64,000 nt of DNA, taken from assembly GCA_963693365.1 (NCBI GenBank), contig CAVNZM010000006.1, positions 806,001-870,000 on the forward strand. Direction: 5' to 3'. Below, in pieces: positions 48,223 to 61,235 of this stretch (within the stretch, counting starts at the first letter, position 1; each line of letters starts with the position of its first letter). Origin of the DNA: Amoebidium appalachense (Eukaryota; Ichthyosporea). A program made the position numbers and the translations under genes. The notes beneath the pieces are model-generated. The model did not search any database and was not told the origin of the DNA. It saw only the letters and a program-made list of their open reading frames with translations.

Positions 48223-49106
48223 TGGGAGGGCTTACTACAGACCACTCCTTCCTTTAATTTTGTCTAAAGGTTCCCGGCTCTGTCCTCCCCCCCCCTCCCC
48301 CTCCCCTCCTCCCCCCCCCCCCCTCCCCTCCCCCCATTCCGTCACCACAAGCGTACCTTCTATGGCCGTGTTGTAGAGTCGAATGGCTGTGTCGAGATCA
48401 CGGAACTGGAAGTGATGTAGGTGGCCCTTTATTTTTTTTTATTTTTTTGTGTGTGTATGTGTGTGTGTTTGGTGGTGGTGGTGGTGGTGGTTGGGGGGGG
48501 GGGGGGGGCCGGAGGGGAAGGGGAGGGGAGGGGGGAGGGGGGGGGGATAATGGGGGTGGTTGAGTGGGTGGGTAGGTGGGTGGGGGGAGGGGGGGGGGGG
48601 GTGGAGGGGGTTTCGAACGGTAGATCCCCCCTCCCCTTCCTTCCTTTCCTCTTCAATCACCTTCTCCAACCCCCAACTAGCTTTTTGTGTCCCACAGTAT
48701 CCACATATCCAGGTCACATACATGCACAGCAGGACTGCCCATCAACAGATGTGACATGCACACCCTCCCACTCATAGCTCCCACTCATTCCCTTATAGCT
48801 TCGTCGCACCCAAAAATCCTCGTGTTTTTCGCCTGTCTGCATCATACGCCGATATGGGGAAGGGGTAGGGAGATGGAGGGGAGAGGGGAGAGGGGGGGGG
48901 GGGGGGGGGGGGGAGGGGAGGGGGGGGGGGGGGGGGAAGGGAGCAGGGAGGGGAGGGGAAGAGGGGGGGGGGGAGGGGGGGGGGGGGGGGGGAATACCAA
49001 GAGGAAGACACTCGCCACATCCTCTGCTGGATCCCCAGCCCTCTCGAGGGCAAGTTCAAGTAAACGTTTGGCCCGGTGGAAGTGGTGCCTGTGTGTGTAT
49101 GTGTGT

Positions 49107-49178
<72 letters not shown>

Positions 49179-50510
49179 ATGTGTGTGCGTGTGCGTGAGC
49201 TTGCATGCGTGTGCGCGGCTGTGTTGGTTTTAAGTACGTGTGTGTGTGAGTAAGAGGATTGGGGGGGAAAGGGGAGGTGTTACAAAGGGAGACAAAGAGA
49301 ATGCAAGAGAGAGTACACAGCCGCCCAGATGCCTAAATGAAGCGCAAGGTGAATGGATAGGGCTTGGGGTGTTGAAGGAGAAAGGGTTCGAAACAGACTA
49401 CGTACCCCGTCAGACTAGCAAAATTTAGCCGCCCCCGGCTAAGATTGCTATGATATGTGACGCTTACCGATTTACTACTACATATGGTGGTAAATCCGTG
49501 AGACGTCATTTGTCATAGAGAGTTTAGCCGGCGGCGGCTAAATTTTGCTAGTCTAACGGGGTACGTACTCTGGTTTGAACCCTTTCTCCTTAAGGAGGGT
49601 GTTCTTATAAGAGGGAGGGGGGAGGAGGGGAGGGGAGGGGGGGGGGGGGGGGGGGGGAAGGGGGCTGGACAAAACCAGAGCAGGGGCAGGAAAGAGGTGT
49701 GGTCCCCCAAGTAGGCAGGCCACACAGTTGCCTTATGCATTGTTTGATCTGCGCACAGAGTGTGGCTACCACGTGAAATACCAATCACCTTTAACACTTC
49801 CCACAAATAATTATAATAAGAGAATTACGAAATACTTGTCTAAATGTCTTGAGAGTTTTGCATGGCAATCAAGCTAAGTGAATACCAGCAGATGAGCTTG
49901 GTGAGAACTAACGGGTGGGTGCCTTTACCTGAAGGCATAGAGGAAGTAGCCAAAGCTGCCGAAGTCACTACAAACCCCATTCATTCAGATCCCCCCCCCC
50001 TCCGGCACACACACACACACAGAACACACACACAGAACACAAACGGACACGCACATACACACAACCTAATATGTGCGCATTCCTTCCCTCCGATATAATA
50101 AGACCTACCCATCCATCTACCCACCCACCAACCCACCCACCCACTCACACTCATCCCCCCCTCCCCCCCCCCCCCCCTTCCCCCCCTCCCCCCCCCCCCC
50201 CCAACACACACACACACCCACCCAACCACCCACCCACCGACCCACCCACCCACTCACATGCCTGTCCGTGAACTTCTCCAAAGCAGTCGAGTGCACCAAG
50301 TCAGCACACATGGCCCGCATTTCCCTCTGCTGCCGAAAAACCCCCTCCTCACTACCCGCAGGGGGGTCCTTTATGTCTGTAATTTGGTGCTGGAAATTTG
50401 GCGGCCAGCCATTTCCACAGGTGACCTGTTGCAGCACCCCAAGACGGAGATCACTCTTCTCAAAGCACACTGCTGCGTCGGCGGCGTGTGCCTGTGTGTG
50501 TGTGTGTGTG

Positions 50511-50590
<80 letters not shown>

Positions 50591-50804
50591 CGTGTGTGTG
50601 TGTGTGTGTGCGCGCACACACACGTGTGCGTGTGAGCGTGGATGCGTATTTGCACGCGCGTGTGCGTGTGTAAGTATGAGTGTAAGTGTGAGCGTGAGTG
50701 TGTGCGCGCGTGTGTGTTTGTGAGTGTGTGAGAGAGTATGTGCGTGAGTGTGAGTGAATGAGTATGCGAGTGTATATGTGTCGAGTGTGTGTTGTGTGTG
50801 TGTG

Positions 50805-50840
<36 letters not shown>

Positions 50841-51830
50841 CGTGCGTGCGTGTGTCTGTGCATGTGTGTGTGTGCGCGGACGTGTGCGTCTGTTTGCATG
50901 CGTGTATGCATGCGTGTGTGTGGTGTGTGTAGAGGGAAGGAGGTAGGGGGCAGGGGGTGTTGGACAAATTAGAAGGGGTGTGCAGGTACAGAAAATTTCC
51001 AGGCAGCAGGTTATGGCGCCACATCGATGAAGCAGAGAGTATTGGCTTTTGCAATTGAGAGGAATCACAATCAGACTTTAATTTTAATATTATATTTAAA
51101 AAAGGACCAAAGATGTTGGTCACAACGGTGCAGAACATTTTGTTTTGGCTCCCCTAATAAAATTATCCGGAAAATGTTTAACCGGATGTTGACACCGCCT
51201 TCTGATACCCTTCATATCCGTGTCGGCGGTCTTAAAACACCAACATACGTTTCAATTCGTCACTACATCCCATCAATATACCACACAGAAGCACAATATC
51301 GGTATAGGATGGCTCATAGTTGTGTCTGTATTACCTTTCTGGGTACAAATATCACCAAAGCACTTTCACTGCACAGAGGTCCTGATGGCCGTCCGCTGCA
51401 CACTTTCGGAATTCCAAATCCTAGCGGGCTACACCCTAGCCATGCAAGGTAAACTATTCAAAAATGGCCCTGACTTGTGTGTGACCTGAGAGTCCAAAGG
51501 TTAATCCCTTGAGAAGCACTAAGTGTCCGAGACGTTTGGGGTGATATTTGAGAATAGAACCCCCATCACAAATATTGGCAGGCGTGGTGATGCAACGTGA
51601 GTAAAATAAACATTATAATAGGAAAGGTCTTACCGCACAGCAAAAGACAACACAGTCGACATAGCGGCGGCAGCGTTCTGTAGGGCCACCCATTAATTAT
51701 TTATTAGTTCCTTTGCTTTGACACCCTACCAGACTACACATGCAGACTATGTTCAATTGTCGATGATTGTACATGATTGTTTGGTGGTGGTGGTGGTGGT
51801 GGTGGGTGAGGTGGGTATTTTTTTTTCTTT

Positions 51831-51861
<31 letters not shown>

Positions 51862-52419
51862 GGGGGGGTTCAGGGTGTGTGATCCGGTGGGTAAGACAAA
51901 GGGTAGTGGTGGCTATGGGCATGGCGGTGCATGCCTGTATCCGGTATGTGCTGCTGCACAGTGGTGCATGCCCAAAATGGTTTCATATGGTCACGCATAG
52001 CCGGAAACGAACAGGGGGGAAGGTTGGGGGAGAAGGGGGGGAGGGGGGGGGATGAGCAGGAGAGGATGGAATGTGGATGCTGTGCTGAGAAAGAGGACAG
52101 GGGATGGCTGGTGGGGAAGGGGGGGGGGGGGGAGGTGGAGGGGGGAGGGAGGGGGGGAGTCTCCACCAGCCAGCATCCAGGTGTGCTTCCACGACACATC
52201 CTCCAACCCAATATATGACCCATGCAGGCACCGTGGCACATCTGAGTAGGAGCCTCGGTTAGAATAGCACCTCCCCCACACACCTCCCCACCCCCTACCA
52301 CACACGCACACACACACAAACATAGACACACAAACACAGACCCAGACCCAGACCCAGACCCAGACCCAGACCCAGACACCCCCCCCCCCCCCCCCCCCCC
52401 CTCCCCCCCCGCCCCCCCA

Positions 52420-52484
<65 letters not shown>

Positions 52485-53248
52485 CTTACGTGGCCCCAAA
52501 ATTTCATTTTCTTTCTCATCCGTCCTAACCCCCCCCCCCCCCCCACCAAAAAAAAAAAACCACCAACACTACCCCCACAGAAGGGAAATAAGCGAGGAGA
52601 ACGAACGGAATTAGGAGGCACCCACCATTCAAGCCCCCTTCTCCCCACACCACCAACCCCACCCCCACCCACCCACCGTGTTTCCAGTTCCTATCGGTGT
52701 TGACTATACGGTGCCATTCCCGGCACACACGGCTTAGCCTCAACCGCACACGCCCTGGCAGCCTGCACACATGGTGTGAGTGTGTGCATGATTTTTAATT
52801 ATGTATTGCTTCTCATTCGCTGTTTAAGATTGGGGTGGCGTATATGTGTGGATATGTGCATGTGACAGGCGTGTGTGCCTCTGTGAGTGTCTGTGTGTGT
52901 ACCTGTGTGTCGCCTGCACATGACCACCCGGGCACACCCGTGTTCACATGTGCAAGTGCACTCGGATTTTCTGATTTTTAATATATGTATTCCGGGGGGG
53001 GGGGGGGGGTTTGAATGCGGAACACGGTACGAAGTACGCATACACGATGAGAAGTATGGTGCAGGACACATGCAAAGGCAAACATTCAAGTATGCAACAT
53101 CAGCCATGCGCACAGTATGCGTCATAAGCAGAGCCCATCCTCAGGGAGGGCCCAAGTCATCAATTGCGTCTGAGTTTCGACCCCTTAGCCCGTGTATATA
53201 CGACTCTCCAACTCAGACAGCAGCAGCAACTGAACTTGGGAGGGTCAA

Positions 53249-53287
<39 letters not shown>

Positions 53288-54108
53288 GGGGGGGGGGGGC
53301 TATTGTATTTCTGAATCTGGATATTCACGGTGTGTGGCTGTGAATTTAATTTGCTATTGAATTGTGCTAGACATATGTTCCAAATACACACAGCACACGG
53401 TAGAGATTCTGGTACATTCCATCGCTGAACTTCATGGCACAACACTTGCACACCCACAATCTATTTCAAAGGATCAATCCCCCCCCCCCCCCTCCCCCCC
53501 CCCGCCCTCCAATGAAACCAAACCCATATGTGCTTGGTGCAACAGACCACGGGGCCATAGTCGTGCCACACGCATTACAACTATTTCATGTCAGAGCAGG
53601 CAATAAACATGAGTAGTGTGGTCCGGCAATCCTTTTGTTGTCAAAAGCTGCCAAGTCTCCCTTAATTTCAAAAATATTCTCCAGCGTGGAAAGATGAGAT
53701 AAGGGTGCGAGCGAAAAGAATAAAAAAGAAAAAGCTAGAGTAACTGCAAAGAGGGGGGGGGGGGAGGGGGGGGGGGGGGGGGTATTTGTTGGGATTACCC
53801 TGCAAATGTGAAAGACGGAAGTGGCGTAATAGGCAAGCAGCAAAGGTAGACCCCACTTGCCGAAGGGGGGAGAAGGGGGGGGGGGAGTGGTTGGTTAGGA
53901 GGCACGAAGTAAACATTCACGACATACAACACAACGCAGATTTGCCGGGGGAAGGAGGGGGGGGGGGGGGGGGGGGGGGGGGGAGTCCAACATGTCGGAG
54001 TTGCGACACCCACTATCTCGGGCGCAACGGGGGGGGGGGGGGGGGGGGGGGTTGGATACCCAGTAAAAGTACAAAGGCCCAAAAAAAGAGCGGAAGGAGA
54101 AGGGAGAA

Positions 54109-54139
<31 letters not shown>

Positions 54140-54167
54140 ACACGGCTGATGGCGCAGAGTTTTTTTT

Positions 54168-54198
<31 letters not shown>

Positions 54199-55440
54199 GG
54201 GGGGAGAGAGGCAGGAGGGGGGGGGGAGGGGGAGAAGGGGGGGAGGGTAGAATGGGCTACAGATTGCTAAGTATACACTCCTATAGAGAGGGGGGGGGGG
54301 GGAAAGAGGTATAGAATTGAGAGGGGAAAAAACAAAGGGGCAACAAGAATGAGCATCAAGAAGGGAGCACGCCATGGCCAGGACAGGCAGATGTATATGT
54401 TGTGATTAATTTTGTGTGTGGATGCATGTATCCCGCTGTATGCGTCCATGCGTGTTATCACGTGTGCGTGAGCGTGCGTGTTGTGTGCGTGAAGTTATCA
54501 ATTTCTGCGCACATGTGAGCTTGTGTGTGCTTTCGTTCGAGCGCATATGGGTATGTGTATGCATCTATGATGGCAGAATGAGCATGAAAAATGTGAATCC
54601 ACGGAAAGCAGAAAAGCAGTCTGTCTTGTGGCAGTACAGGTGTGCCTCTCCCGCCCGCTTAGAAAGTGGCAGGACATGAGAGGAAGGAGTATGGAGAGGT
54701 TACATTACATAGTGCACATGGCAATGGTGTGTATACACGCACATGTTGATTTTACTTAGTGGGCACCCACCACAACAGTATGCGCTCCCACGATTCGGTT
54801 GGCAGCCGCGGCATGCCTTCTAACGCAACTGGTGTACTCATGTTCAAATACCACTGAAATATACCCTCGCCGACCTAATCATCTGACACTAATATTAACA
54901 CTAATATTAGAAACACCCTGAGCTTTGTTTCCGTACAACACAAACAAAAAGCGAAACCCTCAACGCAGACCAAAGGAGTCAGCGCCGCACACCAGTGCAG
55001 CCTAAAATGCAGCGCGATCGGCACCTCGAAAGAAGATATTAGTCCGATATGCAAACCGATATGCAGCATCGAGCTGCCCAAAATTTCAAATACGATTGTA
55101 ATTTGTAAATGTGTTATATGTTTTAATCCTTGCTGCGCAGTTTTCGGGGTTGGTGTGGCAGTGTGTAGTGCACGTGTACATGTATGTTTTTCTGCCTAGC
55201 CACAAGGAGTTGTAGAGTCTTAAGTAGACGCGCAGCAAAAAAAGGATTCCCTTAACTTTGAGGAAAGCACGTTAGCGCATACAGTTTGGAGTAGAAATCC
55301 TGGAAACGCACGTTTGACAAGAACAACTCTCTCGTCACTGTTGCAAGGATTTCGGAGGGAATGGGAATTTGAGCAAGCAAGACACACACTTGCATATAGA
55401 TCTCAGACGGGAACAGCGTACTGCTATTATCAAGTTGCAT
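44847..55440 (-). CDS. F-box plus TPR repeat protein, about 13 exons
   Basis: Exons in transcript order: 55440-55388 (tentative), 52762-52677, 52253-52167, 50472-50262, 49967-49929, 49088-48998, 48405-48357, 48184-48071, 47381-47242, 46556-46494, 45937-45857, 45248-45167, 44986-44847. Phases agree throughout and give 411 residues to TAA. The N-terminus resembles an F-box split by intron 1 ([11 protein letters not shown] then [13 protein letters not shown] and TDRNWK). From about residue 145 to the end helical repeats with TPR spacing follow ([56 protein letters not shown]). An F-box binds Skp1 in SCF ubiquitin ligases and TPRs usually bind client proteins, so a substrate adaptor role is inferred. 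Exon 4 needs a GC donor (50261-50260) for phase. The TPR exons are solid; the F-box call and first exon are weaker. Confidence 0.6.
49377..49592. mobile_element. MITE with about 65-bp terminal inverted repeats
   Basis: AGGAGAAAGGGTTCGAAACA (49377) reads inward through TACGTACCCCGT, AGACTAGCAAAATTTAGCCG and CCGGCTAA. The mirror image ends at 49592 (GGTTTGAACCCTTTCTCCT). The arms are about 90 percent identical and enclose about 85 bp. There is no coding capacity, so it is a non-autonomous fold-back or MITE-type element. It lies in the intron between exons 49967-49929 and 49088-48998 of the F-box/TPR gene. Confidence 0.8.
50490..52160. other. Large intron of the F-box/TPR gene
   Basis: It holds TG tracts (50.49-50.93 kb), an AT-rich stretch at 51.0-51.7 kb with a plus-strand open frame of no recognised family, and a T-then-G run at 51.82-51.87 kb. 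No exon was needed or recognised inside. Confidence 0.5.
52770..55380. other. Long first intron (if the first exon is correct) of the F-box/TPR gene
   Basis: This is 2.6 kb with the dispersed repeat at 53005, many G runs at 53.2-54.3 kb, TG-rich DNA at 54.4-54.6 kb and AT-rich DNA to 55.4 kb. A plus-strand segment at about 53523-53616 ([19 protein letters not shown]) looks protein-like and ends in a stop, but no partner exon was found. Confidence 0.4.
53005..53230 (+). repeat. Dispersed short repeat, copy B2, the longest copy
   Basis: After a G run it reads TTTGAATGCGGAACACGG, TACGAAGTACGCATACACGA, GGTGCAGGACACATGCAAAG, then ATAAGCAGAGCCCATCCTCA. A tail (CTGAGTTTCGACCCCTTAGC, CCAACTCAGACAGC) is also found after copy A1, up to another G run. 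The left and right blocks are shared with the A copies; the middle is shared with copy B1 (1783-1880). This supports one family with two middle variants. Confidence 0.65.
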
Positions 55441-55523
55441 AAGGAACAGGACTACATTTTATCTCTCTTTCTTGCTAATTGTCCTACTATCCACCCGCTG
55501 GGTGTGATGAGAGGCTAGTCAAC

Positions 55524-56357
55524 ATGATGGCCAAATACAAAACAAAAGTTAGAACGCCCAAACGAACCAAACCAGCAGACACCAAAGACTCACACAGTAA
55601 ACCAAAGAAGAAGCAAAAGCTCGAGGGAGCAACACACACCTTAAAGACAGCAATGGCAGTCAAGAGCAAGAGTGCCTTCAAGCGCGTGGCTGTGCAACTC
55701 GAGGCCAGCCTGCCCCCCCTTGCGCTGAAGGATGTGGAGAGGGGTGTGAGGGAGTACCTTAATGAGCAAATAATGCAGTGAGTACCATATACTACCCCCC
55801 CCCCCCCCACCACCACCACCACCACCACCACCCATCTCACCCGCCCACCCCCCACCCCAATTGTCCCCTCTCATTCCTGCTCTCCCCCCTTCCCCCCGCC
55901 CAACTCACCCCCCCTTCCCCCTTTTATTCACCAACACTCTTCCTTGTTTGCACACACACCCTCTCAACCTCATGGCCTTGTATGAATTTTGGACTTGGGT
56001 ACAAGCACTGTGGCATGTAGTGTGGCGGGAATGAGTGTACAGGTCCAAGTGTAAGGGCAATATTTATGCGCCTGTGTTGGCCTGTGTGTACCGCTTGGGG
56101 GGAGGCTCGGGCTGAGGGGGATGATGCTTGGGGAGAGGCTCGGGCTGAGGGGGATGATGCTTGGGAGGAGGCTCGGGCTGAGGGGTATGCTTGGGAGATA
56201 GGAGGGGACGGGACCAGGAGTGTGGCGTAGTAAGGCTTGTGCATCAGTGTTGTGTTGGCATGTTCTGGAGCGAGGGAAGGCACCGATCGGGAAAGAGGAG
56301 GGGGTCACACACACAAGCACGCACACACACACACACACACCCACACCCACCCACACA

Positions 56358-56432
<75 letters not shown>

Positions 56433-56447
56433 AGGGAGAATGGAAAA

Positions 56448-56509
<62 letters not shown>

Positions 56510-56903
56510 GGAGAGAGAGAGAGAAAGTTAAAGAGAGGGAGAGAGGGGGGGAGCGGGGAGGAGGCAGGCATCTGTTCTGTTGGTGTTGTAGTAAGCACCA
56601 TTGTACAGACAGGAGGCAAAGTTTCGGAACCTCGACAAATCTCTTTATTACGGTGGCTGGGTGTGTTGGTTTCGTTTGATTCGAAAAATGTCACAGTAAG
56701 ATGCCAGAGAACTCTATCTCTCCCCTGCCTCCTATCCCCCCTCCCCCTCCCCCCCCCCAACCCGCACCCCCCCTCCCCCTTTTAAACACACTCACACATC
56801 GCCACCGCCCGCCCCTTCATTGGCCGGGTGGGGCGGGTGTAAACCCCCTCGCCCTAGTTTTGACATGATTACCTTCACTCTCCCCCCCCCCCCCCCCTCT
56901 TTC

Positions 56904-56934
<31 letters not shown>

Positions 56935-57025
56935 GTCTTACTTTTTGGCATACTCTAGCTCGCCTGAGTTTTTGCACCTGTGCCGTGGTGCTCCTGTCAG
57001 GCCTCATAGTGTGTTGTACAGTATA

Positions 57026-57059
<34 letters not shown>

Positions 57060-57245
57060 ACACACACACACATACACACATAAAAACCACGACCTCCCCC
57101 TCCCCCCCCCCCTTCCCCTCCCCCCGCCCCCCACACACACACCACTACCATTGAGGGGCAAGTTGCATTGGTTAATGCATGCTGAGCTGTGTTTGTGTCG
57201 GAGTGTCAATCCGTAGGTTGCTCATGTACCACAACGGCACATGCG

Positions 57246-57301
<56 letters not shown>

Positions 57302-57565
57302 CCACACCACAGATATGACGATGACCTACAGGGTGTGGTGCTTGGCTATACGGGGCTGAGGGCCCAACAGTCTATGGGGCGCATCATTGACGACTCCCCC
57401 TTCATTATTATCCCCGTGTCCGTCACATTTCTGCTCTTTGCCCCACAAATAGGCTCCACGCTAGGTACCCCCCCCCCTCCCCCCCCCCCCCCCCCCCCGC
57501 CCCTCCCCTCCTCCCCCAGAAAAGAAGAAAAAAAACACCCACCCACCCACCCACCCATCCACACA

Positions 57566-57603
<38 letters not shown>

Positions 57604-58073
57604 GCAACCCCAACCCGTTTCTCCGTGGGTCGCAGGCTCAATACTTTCTACTATCCTTCGTTTGTTGTGTCGTCTCGTTCTTGCAAACCCCCTCGGTGGG
57701 CGGCGGCCGGGGGGAGGGGGGGGAGGGTGGGGGGGTTCGGGGGAACTGTTGGTCGGGGGTGTCCGACTGTTTCGAAGGTTGGCCGTTCTGTATGTCTGGT
57801 GCCGTGTTGTGTATTTTGTTTCCCTCATGGTGTTTTACGGGACCCCCCTCCCCCCCCCTCCCCCAGGGATCCAAAACGCCAGCTTCCCACCCGTCTGGCC
57901 CTTTGTCCCTCCCTCCCACCTACGTTCCCTTCAATTTTTACTCTTGCCGGCTTGATTTGTGGCTACTTTTTCTGTCCACTTTGTGATCTCGCAATGGTGG
58001 TGCATTGTGTCCTGTGTGTGTGCCTGTGTATGTGCCCCCCTGCCTGTACACCGCCCTCCATCACTCACCCTGT

Positions 58074-58104
<31 letters not shown>

Positions 58105-58331
58105 CAGTCGGGGAGGTGCACAAGGTTGGTGCCGACCACGTGGGTCTGCTCGTGCACAAAACCTTCAACGCTGCAATTGCAAAGTCAGACATGGGAGAGT
58201 ACGTGTCCTCCCCCCTCTTCTCCCTTCTCCCCCCTCTCCCCACCCTCCTAACCGGGCCTAATGCGCGCGCACACACACACACATACACACATACACACTC
58301 ACATCACACACATCCCACACACACACATACC

Positions 58332-58390
<59 letters not shown>

Positions 58391-58395
58391 TCGGG

Positions 58396-58445
<50 letters not shown>

Positions 58446-59230
58446 ACCGAACTACTCATTCCCTCACTCACTCACCCATCCACTCACACACGCACACATA
58501 CTACGCACACATTTTTGGTATGCAGGGGTCGTCTATGTCATATGCACCTATTAGCCGTGCTTTGCTCTATGTGGCAACCATATCCAAGATTCTGACTGTC
58601 ACGTACTATTTCACCCCTTGTTCGTTCTGCCTTCCCCCCCCCTCCCCCCCCCCCCCCCTCCCTCCCCCCCTTTCCCCTGTCTCCCCCGTTCCCGTTCCCC
58701 CCCCCCCTCCCTCCCCCCCCCCCCCGCCCCTCCTCAATAGAAATATAATAAAACATAGTATTAATAATAAATAAGAAAAAAGAAAAAAAATTACATGCCA
58801 TTAACTACTTGAAGACCACCACCTAGTGCTAGCAGGTGTGCATGGACCAGCACTCTGACACTGTGGGCACAGGGGGTTTGAGTTTGATGCGGATAGTGAG
58901 GTGTGGATCGATGGAGATAAGGCGGTGGAGGTGGGCACGATGGTGGCATTCGAGGTCACAGGGTAGGTGATACTCATATGCACGTGCATACAGGCGCACA
59001 TGCACACACACACACGTTTTCAAATACGCACACACGAACACACGAACACACACACACACAGGCACACATGAACACACGTGTGTGTACGCGCGCGCACACA
59101 CATGAACACACACAAACACCTGCGTGCACACACGACACGCAAAGACACAAGCACGCTCAAACAGAGATGCAGGCGCACAAGCACATACAGCCGCATATCC
59201 ACACAACTGCAGGGGCACTTACACACACAT

Positions 59231-59265
<35 letters not shown>

Positions 59266-59612
59266 CACGTATACAAGCACCCACTTGCAAACGAGGTCAC
59301 TCTTGAAATTGTGACGTTTTTTGTGCAGCCTTCTCGTTTTTGGGCATGTGTGGTCATATGGGTTGAAGTTTGGGGTGGAGGCCCCGCGGGGGGGGGGGGG
59401 GGGGGGGGGGGGGGATGGGGGGGGATGGGGGAAGGGCGGAAGGCAAAAGAGGGCGGGGAGGGGAGGGAGGGGAGAGAGAGAGAGAAAGAAGAGAGAGAGA
59501 GAGAGAGACAAGCTTTATATTCTTGTTTCGTGTGGGATGAAGATGGTGGGTGAGCATCTAGAAAAGAGGAAGGGTGGGGGGGGGGGGGGGGGGGGAAGGT
59601 GGCGGAGTTGCA

Positions 59613-59694
<82 letters not shown>

Positions 59695-60294
59695 CCCAGG
59701 TTGTGTGTGTGTGGGGGAGATGTCCTGAGGTAGTTGTCTGAAGGTGTCTGTTTGGACAGGATGGAGCTTCTCAGTGAGGTGATCAGCATAGCTGGCAGGC
59801 TGGTGGCCGTCACAAAGGTGAGCTAGCAAAAATACATGCCTTACATGGATATGTGCTATTCATGTTTTTTTTGCAAACACTCCGTATGATGCGATTTGTA
59901 TTGAAGAAGCCATGCACGTCCACGCTCTGCAGTTGCACCCAACCGACCCCCCAATATTATCTATCGTGTAAACCAACCTGGTTTGTATCTGTTATTAGGT
60001 GTATGCAGCAGACAGGGAATGGGTTCAGAGCAACCTGTTAATACTTGATAGTCCGGGGGGGAGGGGGTGGGGAGGGTGGGAGGGGGAGGGGGGGGGGGGG
60101 GGGGGGGGGGGGGCAGTAGCCCTTTACCTCATCCACACATCGACCACGTACTTTGACTAGTACCTTTTTTTTAGCAAATGTTTTTTCCTGGCCCCCAGGA
60201 CCCTGATTCAAGTATTGCAAAAGGGTTAAGAAACCCCGGGTGTTATTCTTGGAACTCTTTGTACCTGCGTGTGGGTAGGTGATGGCGGTGGTGT

Positions 60295-60330
<36 letters not shown>

Positions 60331-60528
60331 GAAGGGGGGGGGGGGGGGAAGAGGCGGAGAAGGGGGGGGGGGGGGGGGGGGGGGAAGGCAACCCGTTTGT
60401 TTTCTGACTTTTTGGGCCAACCAGGCTGCCAGCCCAGAGAAAAGTGAGATTGAAGAGGAGGTAGTGGAGGAGGAAGAGACCAAACAGAGCAAAACGAAAA
60501 AGAGCAAGGCACCACAACCAGGTCTGTG

Positions 60529-60590
<62 letters not shown>

Positions 60591-60745
60591 ACACACAACC
60601 ACCACCGCCGTCGCCTCTTCGTCAACACCAGAACAGACCTGCAAATGTCTCCCTATTTCATACCTTTTGCATCCAACCCCATCCCCGTATGTCATATGAC
60701 CGGGCTGTTTCCACACACACACATACACACACACTCACACACTCA

Positions 60746-60809
<64 letters not shown>

Positions 60810-61235
60810 GATTCCTCCCCCTCCCCCTCCCCCCTCCCCCCATCCACACGAGCTTGCACACACACGGCCTTTAGTTTGCCACGGTATCAATACAAGATTT
60901 CAAATTTTCTCTGTCGTTATTTTTTCCCTCATTAATACCTCAAATCCATTCTCTAAACATGCTCACCCCTGCAATACCAACGCTTTTGCGATTGGCTGAC
61001 TCCATTTTGGTACTTATCAGATGCAACTGCGGAAAAAAGTGCAAAGAAACGACAAACGACAGAGAGTGTCAGTGTTGACCAGGATGAGGAGCCAGTAACA
61101 GCAAAGAAAAAGAAGAAGAAAGCACAAGTGGAGGAGGAGGAGGGTGATGGAACAACCAAGAAGAGCAAAAAGAGCGCAGAAGCAGAAAATGTGGCACCAT
61201 CAGCCAAGAAGTCAGCAAAGAAGAAGAAGGAGTGA
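55524..61235 (+). CDS. RPA43: RNA polymerase I subunit RPA43 (POLR1F-like), seven exons
   Basis: Exons 55524-55777, 57313-57464, 58108-58198, 58873-58962, 59760-59817, 60425-60521 and 61021-61235 join in phase to 318 residues. After a basic N-terminal tail (TPKRTKPADT, KPKKKQKL) comes the conserved stalk-subunit core: YDDDLQGVVLGYTGLRAQQS, GRIIDDSPFIIIPVSVTFLL, VGEVHKVGADHVGLLVHKTF and VGTMVAFEVTG. This corresponds to the SHS2 and OB parts that in yeast and humans form the Pol I stalk and contact Rrn3/TIF-IA. The tail is a long Lys/Glu-rich stretch (KKKKKKAQVEEEEGDG) as in animal homologues. It acts in the nucleolus in rRNA transcription. Either of two tandem ATGs (55524, 55527) could start. 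It is divergent from the F-box/TPR gene. Confidence 0.9.
56093..56190 (+). repeat. Three 33-bp tandem repeats in RPA43 intron 1
   Basis: GCTTGGGGAGAGGCTCGGGC followed by TGAGGGGGATGAT is repeated three times with minor changes. It is intronic and no function is suggested. Confidence 0.8.
56393..56530 (+). repeat. (GA)n purine tracts
   Basis: Long AGAG tracts at 56393-56430 and 56455-56526 follow a CA tract. A similar block lies at 58333-58442 in another RPA43 intron. Confidence 0.9.

Noticed and set aside
49377-49400. GGTTCGAAAC resembling a tRNA B box
   Set aside because: No cloverleaf can be drawn; the sequence belongs to the MITE arm and is repeated inverted at the other end.
51027-51452. 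141-codon plus-strand open frame inside an intron of the F-box/TPR gene
   Set aside because: No recognisable domain; its start has no supporting context. Could be a remnant of an inserted element but nothing shows it.
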